Shown: positions 1 through 5,498 of the stretch, in pieces
Layout of the letters: each line of letters begins with the position of its first letter
Numbering within the stretch: position 1 is the stretch's first letter
NCBI GenBank assembly: GCA_964628285.1
Contig: CAZVNP010000074.1
Span: forward strand, 1 to 10,493
DNA length: 10,493 nucleotides
Source: JAPLDP01 sp964628285
Lineage (GTDB): Bacteria; Bacteroidota; Bacteroidia; Bacteroidales; JAGONC01
Reading direction: 5' to 3'
Position numbers and translations under genes: made by a program
The notes under the pieces: model-generated
The model's input: only the letters and a program-made list of their open reading frames with translations
What the model was told of the DNA's origin: nothing
Database searches by the model: none

Positions 1-13
1 TCGGTAGAAAACG
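1..13 (+). repeat. Tail of a hairpin/GGTAGAAAA intergenic repeat (partial)
   Basis: The first bases, TCGGTAGAAAACG, are identical to positions 581-593 and nearly identical to 4309-4320. In the other copies this tail directly follows a short hairpin. Here the hairpin would lie upstream of the window and cannot be seen. I read this as the 3' end of another copy in the same orientation. Confidence 0.6.
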
Positions 14-55
14 ACTTCTTTTAAGACAAAACAAAAATTAAAATTCAATATTTAG

Positions 56-63
56 TACCTTTG
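56..63 (+). promoter_or_regulatory. Bacteroidota-type -7 box before hicBA
   Basis: TACCTTTG is an exact match to the Bacteroidota sigma-ABfr -7 consensus TAnnTTTG. It lies 22 nt before the hicB start codon, so the transcript would have a very short leader. No convincing TTTG -33 box is visible at the usual spacing upstream, where the sequence is A-rich. The placement in front of the first gene supports a real promoter, but an 8-base motif with two free positions can occur by chance. Confidence 0.5.
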
Positions 64-85
64 TTCTTCGGTTATTAAAAAAACA

Positions 86-274
86 ATGACACAAAAATTC
101 ACATACTGGAGAGATGGAGAATATTGGCTGGGATACCTTAACGCTTACCCTGATTACATGAGCCAGGGTTCATCGCTTCAAGAGCTAAAGAACAACCTGA
201 AGGACATTTATAATGACCTGACAAGCGGTGATATACCAAGTGTAAGGAAGGTCGGCGAATTAAAGATAGCATGA
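86..274 (+). CDS. hicB: HicB-family antitoxin (short, antitoxin-first order)
   Basis: This 62-residue protein matches the short HicB-like antitoxins: an N-terminal strand pair with aromatic residues (FTYWRDGEYWLGYL, residues 5-18), the conserved YPDYxxQG segment (residues 21-28), then an amphipathic helix with ELKNNLKDIYNDL (residues 33-45). This is the partial RNase H-like fold that neutralises HicA. It stops before any C-terminal helix-turn-helix or ribbon-helix-helix domain found in longer HicB proteins, so autoregulation would need another DNA-binding surface. The ATG at 86 follows an A-rich stretch without a Shine-Dalgarno site, as is usual in Bacteroidota. The gene overlaps hicA by 4 nt (ATGA), which implies translational coupling. 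Family assignment is from motif recognition and is strengthened by the clear HicA downstream. Confidence 0.85.
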   Translation: MTQKFTYWRDGEYWLGYLNAYPDYMSQGSSLQELKNNLKDIYNDLTSGDIPSVRKVGELKIA

Positions 275-447
275 AAAGAAAGGAGCTGATACAACGGCTC
301 GAAGGGATGGGATGCATTTTAATCCGTCATGGATCCAAACATGACTGGTATCACAATCCTTCCACAAAACAATCGCAGCCCGTTCCAAGGCATAATGAAA
401 TCAACGAATACCTGGCAAACCATATCCTGAAAATGCTAAAAGGTTGA
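271..447 (+). CDS. hicA: HicA-family toxin (mRNA interferase)
   Basis: This 58-residue product has the complete HicA pattern: an N-terminal helix (KRKELIQRLEGMGC, residues 2-15), a strand leading to RHGSKHDWYHNP (residues 19-30), the strand QPVPRHNEI (residues 36-44) and a final helix ANHILKMLKG (residues 49-58). His24 in the GSKH motif corresponds to the catalytic histidine of characterised HicA toxins, which cleave mRNA through a double-stranded-RNA-binding-like fold. The ATG at 271 overlaps the hicB stop codon, so both proteins come from one message. Length is normal for the family and no disruption is visible, so the toxin is probably active and held in check by the upstream HicB. Toxin activity is inferred from the family. 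Confidence 0.92.
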   Translation: MKRKELIQRLEGMGCILIRHGSKHDWYHNPSTKQSQPVPRHNEINEYLANHILKMLKG

Positions 448-492
448 TCTGTTATCGTACTGACGGAACTTTAAAATCTTAGGCATCCCGAT

Positions 493-628
493 TTTTCTAC
501 CAATATTTTATCCCTGACAGGATAAAAGGCGATTCTGCACAGAAGGGGTTTCTTTCCGATGATGCCGTAGGCATCGAATATCGGTAGAAAACGTTATAGC
601 GGCGGGCAATGGTAGTCCCGTCAGGGAC
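493..628. repeat. Composite intergenic element: three hairpins and an inverted GGTAGAAAA pair
   Basis: The stretch between hicA and the next gene (448-804, no coding sequence found) holds a structured element. Hairpin 1 (506-527) has a perfect 8-bp stem TTTTATCC/GGATAAAA and a 6-nt loop. Hairpin 2 (561-575) has the stem GATGCC/GGCATC and loop GTA. Hairpin 3 (615-628) has the stem GTCCC/GGGAC and loop GTCA. TTTTCTACCAATATT at 493-507 and AATATCGGTAGAAAA at 577-591 form terminal inverted repeats matching at 14 of 15 positions, enclosing hairpins 1 and 2. Read on the minus strand, hairpin 1 also runs directly into a GGTAGAAAA tail. The unit is therefore a variable hairpin plus a conserved tail, here in head-to-head arrangement. 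No T-run follows the hairpins on the plus strand, so they are not classic terminators. A small non-autonomous mobile element or REP-like repeat is the best guess. Confidence 0.75.
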
Positions 629-804
629 GGAATGAATTGGACGAGATGTGATGTTCGATTTTCGAAGTTTGACGTTTCAACATCGAAATTGAATTGGGGA
701 GAGATCAGGAATATTGTCTTACAACGTACAGGTTTTATTTAGAATTAATACCTTTACCTGTATTTAACATTCTCCGGACTATCGAAATACAGTTAACTTT
801 CCCG

Positions 805-1998
805 ATGCAAAAAGTGCTTTTCTTGTTCCTGAGGCTCCTTTCATTTTTTCGACATCTTCGACTGAAAATAACCGGTAAAACCGAATGCGATCTGGCCGGC
901 AGGCGAATTGTCACGGGAAGAGCCTGGGCTGAGTTCTGTGACCGCTTGAAAGCCGCGGGAGCATCGCTCCTGTATCCCGGCACACCCCGTGATCCCTTCA
1001 ACCAGGCCGAAGGCATACGCTACCTGTCGCGGCTGACAAGAGCCGGCCTTGAGGCTTTCGTCGAATACGGCGATCCCGCATTCCCTGTGTTGCGGTGCTT
1101 GGTTCACGAAACAGCCAAAATGGGTGCGGATAATCCCGATAATGTATACCTCAATGCACGGATCAGCGGGAAATACAGGTACCGGATCACCGGTAAAAGG
1201 AACACCATCCATTACATTGGTTTTTTCACCCAAAACGGAGGCTATGGTACCACCGGCGGCCTAGCCCGCTGCAGTGAGCTGGAGGGCAAGGATCTGATAA
1301 CCGGTAATGACGGCTCTTTTGAGATCATCGTCAGCAGAGAGCCGGCGGGGCAGAATTGGCTTAAAACGGAAGAGGAGACATCGCTGCTGATGGTCAGGCA
1401 GACCTATTTTAACAGGTCAAAAGAAATTCCGGCAGAACTCCATATCGAGAACCTTGACGGGAAAAAATATCCGGCCTCATTAACTCCATCCAAAATAGAT
1501 GAGGGACTGCAGCAGGCCTCGCTGATGGTGGGTGGTGTCTCACTCCTCTTTGCCAGGTGGGCAAAGGATTTTCAGAAGCATACCAACAGGCTGCCGCAAC
1601 TTGATCCGGAAAAATCGGTTGCCGCCGGGGGTGATGCCGGCATCATATATTACCACAGCCATTGGAAACTGGCACCCGACGAAATGCTGATCATTGAGGT
1701 GAAACCTCCCGGATGCGACAACTGGAACTTCCAGCTTAACAATTACTGGATGGAATCACTCGATTACCGGTATTTCACTGTCTGTATCAACAAGGGCAGT
1801 GCGACCTGTCTGGAAGATGGCAGCGTGAAGGTGATCGTCAGCCATAGGGATCCGGGTGTGCCGAATTGGATCGACACCTGCGGACACTCCGAGGGGACCA
1901 TGTGCTGGCGGTGGTACAGACTGGCCTATGGTGAAAAGCCGGTGGAGCCGTCGTGCAGGGTGGAAAAATTTGACCGGTTAAACATAACAGAACAGTGA
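805..1998 (+). CDS. DUF1214 domain-containing protein
   Basis: The 397-residue product resembles DUF1214 proteins along its length. Recognisable blocks are the N-terminal AWAEFCDRLKAAG (residues 40-52), DPFNQAEGIRYLSRL (63-77), the KMGADNPDNVYLNA block (105-118), GKYRYRITGKR (122-132), and a C-terminal half with YYHSHWKLAPDEMLIIE (282-298), PPGCDNWNFQL (301-311), SLDYRY (318-323), and DPGVPNWIDT with GHSEG (349-364). No catalytic role is established for the family. The first 20 residues are hydrophobic and basic but lack a clear signal cleavage site. I chose the ATG at 805. The frame stays open upstream to a TTG at 694, but that extension looks unlike the family. A TACCTTTA box (749-756) is a near match to the Bacteroidota -7 element. 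The stop codon overlaps the next start (GTGA), so this is the first gene of a tightly coupled operon. Confidence 0.85.
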   Translation: MQKVLFLFLRLLSFFRHLRLKITGKTECDLAGRRIVTGRAWAEFCDRLKAAGASLLYPGTPRDPFNQAEGIRYLSRLTRAGLEAFVEYGDPAFPVLRCLVHETAKMGADNPDNVYLNARISGKYRYRITGKRNTIHYIGFFTQNGGYGTTGGLARCSELEGKDLITGNDGSFEIIVSREPAGQNWLKTEEETSLLMVRQTYFNRSKEIPAELHIENLDGKKYPASLTPSKIDEGLQQASLMVGGVSLLFARWAKDFQKHTNRLPQLDPEKSVAAGGDAGIIYYHSHWKLAPDEMLIIEVKPPGCDNWNFQLNNYWMESLDYRYFTVCINKGSATCLEDGSVKVIVSHRDPGVPNWIDTCGHSEGTMCWRWYRLAYGEKPVEPSCRVEKFDRLNITEQ

Positions 1999-3263
1999 CT
2001 TTTAAAAGGATCATCCGGTCGATCGATTATGACCGCAGTCCCCGGTGGTTCAGGATCCTTAACGCCCTCTGGCATGCCACCTATCCATTGGGAACAAAGG
2101 TTAAACTGGATAAAGATGACCTCATCCGTTCTGCCCGCAAGGTAACGGGGCTCCATGATTTGGGAAAGGATTTCTGGGATGAACCTCTTGACCGATTGAT
2201 CTGGTCTCTCAACCATGAAGCCGACCTGCATCCGGCAGGCCGGTTCATCTCGCACCAGCGCCTTGTCAATCTCCTCGCCATCCGTTTACGGGCGGAGCAC
2301 TGGTTTAAAAAACATCCCGGGATTCTCGAGCAGCCTCTTTATCCTGTTTTCATCATAGCAGGGCTGCAGCGCACGGGTACAACCAAATGTCACCGTCTGC
2401 TGGCAGTCGATCCTGACAACCGGGTGCTGCTCAGCTGGGAGGCCCTCAATCCCGTGCCGCTGAACGGTGAATTTCATGCTGTTGCTGACCGCATACGTAT
2501 TGCGAAGACCAGCGAGAAAGCCCTGAAACTAATGGCTCCGGCTTTCTTTGCCATACATCCTGTGGAGCACCTGGCACCGGAGGAGGATATCCTCCTGCTG
2601 GATGTCTCCTTTTTAAGCACCACCCCTGAAGCCATCACCATGGTGCCGTCCTATGCCGCCTGGCTTGAAACGACAGACCAGTCGCCCGCCTATGCTTATG
2701 CCGCCAAACTCCTGAAATTGCTGCAGCTGCAACGGCCGGCCCAGCGGTGGGTGCTCAAATCACCGCACCACATGGAATTTTTTGAGCTGGCTGAGAAACA
2801 TTTCGGTGACGTCCGTTTTATCTGGACACACCGTGATGTACACCGCTCCATACCGTCTTTCCTGAGCATGGTGACTCATAGCCAGACGATCTTCAGTAAC
2901 CATGTCGATCCGGCGAGGATCGGGAAACATTGGGTCAGAAAATCGGGGTATATACTTTCAAAAGGACTTGACTACCGGCTTAAAACAAACAATGAGCTTA
3001 AATTCACCGACCTTTTTTATGACGATTTCCTGTCCGATCCGGTCGGTAATATCTCCATGATCTATCGGAAAAATAATCTGGAGTACCGTGATTTAATTGA
3101 CCGTTTCGAGCGGGCCGACCTCCTCAATCCGCAGGGTAAGTATGGGATCCATGAATATTCCGTGCAGGATTTTGGATTATCGGATCAGGATATTGACAGC
3201 CATACCATGGACTACCAGGTATTCCAGGAACAGCTTGCCGGGTCACGGAAAAGTGTTCACTAA
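1995..3263 (+). CDS. PAPS-dependent sulfotransferase (Sulfotransfer_3-like)
   Basis: This is a 422-residue cytosolic-type sulfotransferase, expected to move sulfate from PAPS to a hydroxyl group of a small acceptor. The 5'-phosphosulfate-binding loop is FIIAGLQRTGTT (residues 119-130), the form with RTGTT in place of a lysine-containing P-loop that is usual in this bacterial family. It is followed by HRLLAVDPDNRVLLSWE (133-149). RWVLKSPHHM (251-260) is the conserved mid-domain block, and FIWTHRDVHRSIPS (275-288) supplies the 3'-phosphate-binding Arg and Ser. The N-terminal 110 residues form the helical cap typical of the long form (SLNHEADLHPAGR, 71-83). The start is GTG, overlapping the upstream stop by 4 nt. 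No alternative ATG lies close by, and residues from the start look family-like. The acceptor is unknown. The DUF1214 and SDR neighbours suggest a hydroxylated lipid or sterol-like compound, as inference. Confidence 0.88.
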   Translation: MTFKRIIRSIDYDRSPRWFRILNALWHATYPLGTKVKLDKDDLIRSARKVTGLHDLGKDFWDEPLDRLIWSLNHEADLHPAGRFISHQRLVNLLAIRLRAEHWFKKHPGILEQPLYPVFIIAGLQRTGTTKCHRLLAVDPDNRVLLSWEALNPVPLNGEFHAVADRIRIAKTSEKALKLMAPAFFAIHPVEHLAPEEDILLLDVSFLSTTPEAITMVPSYAAWLETTDQSPAYAYAAKLLKLLQLQRPAQRWVLKSPHHMEFFELAEKHFGDVRFIWTHRDVHRSIPSFLSMVTHSQTIFSNHVDPARIGKHWVRKSGYILSKGLDYRLKTNNELKFTDLFYDDFLSDPVGNISMIYRKNNLEYRDLIDRFERADLLNPQGKYGIHEYSVQDFGLSDQDIDSHTMDYQVFQEQLAGSRKSVH

Positions 3264-3296
3264 TTCAGGTCATTATAATAGTTAACCCGGCTCGGA

Positions 3297-4298
3297 ATGA
3301 AAAATAACAGGTCAGACAAATACCGGAGCCCGGCGAAGGCCATCATCACCGGCGTATCCGATCTGTTTCGCCGGCATGAAAGGGTCGGTGAGATAAAGCC
3401 TACGGACCGCTTAGACGGTAAAAAAGTGCTGATCACAGGAGCCAGTTCCGGCTTGGGTTTTGCCGTCGCCCGGCAGCTGGCTGAACGGGGAGCCACCGTG
3501 ATCATGGCCTGCCGCAGCGGCATCCCCGGCAAAGGGGAGGAGATCGCTCACATGACCGGCTCGAACGATGTTCACATGGTTCATGTCGACCTGGCCGATT
3601 CCGATTCCATTGTGAGGATGGTCGGTGAGGTTAAAAAACGCTTCGGGGCTATCGATATATTCATCAGCAGCGCTGGTATCGTAGCCCGCAAGGGCAGGAA
3701 GACAAAGCTGGGGCCGGATGAGATGTTCGTTGTGAATTACCTGGCACCATTCGTTCTTGTCAACCTGTTGCTGAAGGAAGAGCTGATTGGCCGGCCCGGT
3801 TACGGAACGGCGCGGATGATCTTTGTTTCATCGGAAACGCACCGTAACCCGAAAGCCTTCGGCTGGGAAGGATTTGGTCGGTTCAGGACATACGGCATGT
3901 CACGTTCCGTCGAATTGTACGGTTACTATAAACTTTTACTGACGACCTTCGTCAACGAGCTATCGCGCCGGTTGAATGCCGGCGGGCATGTCCGGTACTC
4001 CATATTTGCCCTATGTCCGGGTCCCATCAACAGTAACATCGCCCGTGAGGCCCCGGCTCTGATCCAGCTTTTGTTAAAAGTCATTTTCAAATTGTTCTTC
4101 CGCTCCCCGGAGAAAGCTGCCGGGCCGGTGGTCTACCTGTCCGTTTCGCCCGACATGGAGGGAAAAGCGCTGGATTACCTTTTCCTCATGAGCCGGAAGG
4201 AGATGGATCCGAAAGCGACCGATCCGGCGAACGGAAAAAGGCTATGGGAGCTCACCGAAAAGCTGTTCATGACCGGGACTTATCCCTCGATACCGTAA
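3297..4298 (+). CDS. Short-chain dehydrogenase/reductase (SDR)
   Basis: This 333-residue SDR oxidises or reduces a hydroxyl/keto group with NAD(P)H. The Rossmann cofactor motif TGASSGLG is at residues 47-54, and Arg73 after the second strand (ACRS) favours NADP. Asp98 (VDL) contacts the adenine, SSAG (124-127) replaces the usual NNAG, and SS at 178-179 with YGYYK (Tyr208, Lys212) gives the catalytic Ser-Tyr-Lys. PGPI (241-244) follows. A 40-residue N-terminal extension before the Rossmann fold and the overall layout recall retinol dehydrogenase/protochlorophyllide-reductase-like SDRs. It starts 33 nt after the sulfotransferase and very likely shares its message. The last residues (Ser-Ile-Pro) and the stop codon lie in a copy of the intergenic hairpin repeat, so the natural C-terminus may have been replaced. 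The substrate cannot be read from sequence. Confidence 0.88.
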   Translation: MKNNRSDKYRSPAKAIITGVSDLFRRHERVGEIKPTDRLDGKKVLITGASSGLGFAVARQLAERGATVIMACRSGIPGKGEEIAHMTGSNDVHMVHVDLADSDSIVRMVGEVKKRFGAIDIFISSAGIVARKGRKTKLGPDEMFVVNYLAPFVLVNLLLKEELIGRPGYGTARMIFVSSETHRNPKAFGWEGFGRFRTYGMSRSVELYGYYKLLLTTFVNELSRRLNAGGHVRYSIFALCPGPINSNIAREAPALIQLLLKVIFKLFFRSPEKAAGPVVYLSVSPDMEGKALDYLFLMSRKEMDPKATDPANGKRLWELTEKLFMTGTYPSIP

Positions 4299-4320
4299 GT
4301 ATCAAATATTGGTAGAAAAC
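4289..4320 (+). repeat. Hairpin/GGTAGAAAA repeat copy overlapping the SDR stop
   Basis: Aligned without gaps to 561-592, this copy matches at 27 of 32 positions and all five differences are transitions. The hairpin GATACC-GTA-AGTATC (4289-4303) is followed by AATATTGGTAGAAAA (4305-4319), which is identical to the reverse complement of 493-507. Relative to the other copy, one stem pair has changed from G-C to A-T on both sides, so pairing is kept; another position has lost its pair. The SDR stop codon TAA (4296-4298) falls in the loop/stem of this hairpin. Confidence 0.75.
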
Positions 4321-4386
4321 TTTCTCGTTGTCATAAACCACGACTTTGATTTTTTTCAGTTGAAGCAACATTTTTTCAAAACTGTA

Positions 4387-5217
4387 TTACTTGGTTAATC
4401 CAGCCTGTTTCAAGATATTCATGATCTTCATGCGGATAATAAGCGCCAGAAGGTTAATGAACACAATGCCTTTAAGAGTTTCATCTTTATGTACACCAGG
4501 TGTGGATAACTCAAGGTCGTTTTTCGGGATATCAAAACCAGGTTCGATCAGGTCTTTCTCTTTATTGGCCGTCAGACAGCTTTCTCAGTCATATTCCCCA
4601 TGGTAGGCAATCAGGTATAATCCCTTTTTATTTAACGCCCGGGAGACTGCCTTGTACTTTATTTTTACCTTGTTATAGCCCCATTTAAGTAATTTGATTA
4701 ATCACTCAATATGAGGCAATTAAACCCTTATAAGAATAATTTACCAAATGAAGTTATATAAGAGTTCGCTGTAAGATGTGACAGAGGTGATATCATATAA
4801 AATAGTTCTTCGGCTCTTGAGTTGCCGGGCAAGGTAGGAGACCAGTTTATCTTGCAGGTGGCCCTGACCGATTTTGGTAAGCAATCTGCTTATATAGGTT
4901 GAACTCAAAGGTAAGTCCCCGGTATAGTAATAAAGCCATGTATTTTAATACCAGTCGGCCATATTTTGCATGGCAAGGCCTCTTATCACCCTTCCATAAC
5001 TAAGGGCTAAGACGGTTTTGAACTTGACTTTACCCAGTTCCTTCTCAAGGAACCTGTCCAGCTTATAATCTGCAATTACCTTCTCCACGGGTAAAAACTC
5101 ACCATAGGAAAAGATATCTTTGACTTTCTTTTCCCGGACCCTTACAGGGCTACCATCCTGATTCTTATCAATATAGAAACTTTGCCATACAGCAATTTCA
5201 TTAAATTGAATGATAAA
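4387..5217 (-). pseudogene. Decayed IS transposase (IS4 superfamily, IS1634-like)
   Basis: On the minus strand one frame carries two blocks of a DDE transposase. The 5' block (about 5217 down to 4744) includes KTVLALSYGRVIRGLAMQN, STYISRLLTKIGQGHLQDKL and ILYDITSVTSYSEL; the Asp in YDITS is the likely first catalytic residue. The 3' block (about 4700 down to 4387) includes KLLKWGYNK, then NKKGLYLIAYHGEYD, and ends with ETLKGIVFINLLALIIRMK, the typical C-terminal helix region. The middle, with the other catalytic residues, is missing, yet both blocks are in the same frame. In-frame stops occur at 4945-4947, 4741-4743, 4720-4722, 4702-4704 and 4585-4587; the last looks like TGG turned to TGA. 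The N-terminal start is also lost (stop at 5221-5223). I found no convincing terminal inverted repeats. It cannot encode an active transposase. Superfamily is fairly sure, the precise family less so. Confidence 0.8.
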
Positions 5218-5220
5218 GTT

Positions 5221-5498
5221 TCAAACAAATTATTGTGAATAAGTTTGGCCAAAAGATGGCGCGTTATGGTTTTAAAATAGCGATGCCCAAAATTATAAAA
5301 TCAAAATCAAGAAAAATTTTTCTATAAAAATTGATTGTTATTAACATCAATAATTTTGATTATCAAAAACTTATAAGTTATTAACACAAAATTGTTAATA
5401 ATATGGCAATTAAATTGATATCACTTATTTGTAAAAAATTTGATTAATAATTTTATAAGTATTGAAAGCTATACATTAACTTATTTAAATTTTTACAT
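5221..5498 (+). other. AT-rich gene-free leader of the fiber/RHS-like operon
   Basis: About 280 nt without a coding sequence separate the transposase remnant from the next gene. From about 5280 it becomes extremely AT-rich, with many A- and T-runs, unlike the GC-richer operon to the left. It must hold the promoter for the two right-hand genes, but I see no exact TAnnTTTG box close to the start at 5499. An exact TAAGTTTG at 5240-5247 is too far upstream to call. Palindromic sites within it are listed separately. Confidence 0.5.
5337..5401 (+). promoter_or_regulatory. Repeated GTTATTAAC palindromes, possible operator
   Basis: GTTATTAACA occurs at 5337-5346 and again at 5377-5386, exactly 40 nt apart. 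The motif GTTA-T-TAAC is itself a palindrome about its central T. The second copy forms a perfect 9-bp inverted repeat TTATTAACA/TGTTAATAA with a 6-nt spacer (5378-5401). The first copy is embedded in a longer imperfect palindrome with TTGAT/ATCAA arms. This layout fits a dimeric regulator binding upstream of the secreted operon. In such AT-rich DNA part of the pattern may be chance. Confidence 0.35.

Noticed and set aside
506..527. Perfect 8-bp hairpin as a rho-independent terminator for hicBA
   Set aside because: The stem is AT-rich and is followed by GGCG, not a T-run, on the plus strand. It is better explained as part of the repeat element.
493..628. CRISPR array
   Set aside because: The repeated tails are inverted and irregularly spaced with hairpins of differing sequence; there is no regular repeat-spacer pattern and no cas gene.
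694..804. TTG-initiated 37-residue N-terminal extension of the DUF1214 protein
   Set aside because: The extension has no family-like features, and a possible -7 box (749-756) lies within it. The ATG at 805 gives a family-like protein, so the upstream frame is probably open by chance.
841..1233. Minus-strand open frame inside the DUF1214 gene
   Set aside because: Shadow of the well-supported plus-strand gene; its translation has no recognisable domain.
4391..4688. Two short plus-strand open frames
   Set aside because: They are antisense to the transposase remnant, whose minus-strand translation carries recognisable family motifs.
5240..5247. TAAGTTTG, an exact -7 promoter match
   Set aside because: It lies about 250 nt before the nearest downstream start, with no -33 box at the right spacing, and an 8-mer with two free positions is expected by chance in this much AT-rich DNA.
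4321..5280. Terminal inverted repeats of the decayed IS
   Set aside because: A weak resemblance around 4331-4350 and the reverse complement of 5250-5275 (CATAA followed by a C/G-rich patch) is too poor to call as element ends.
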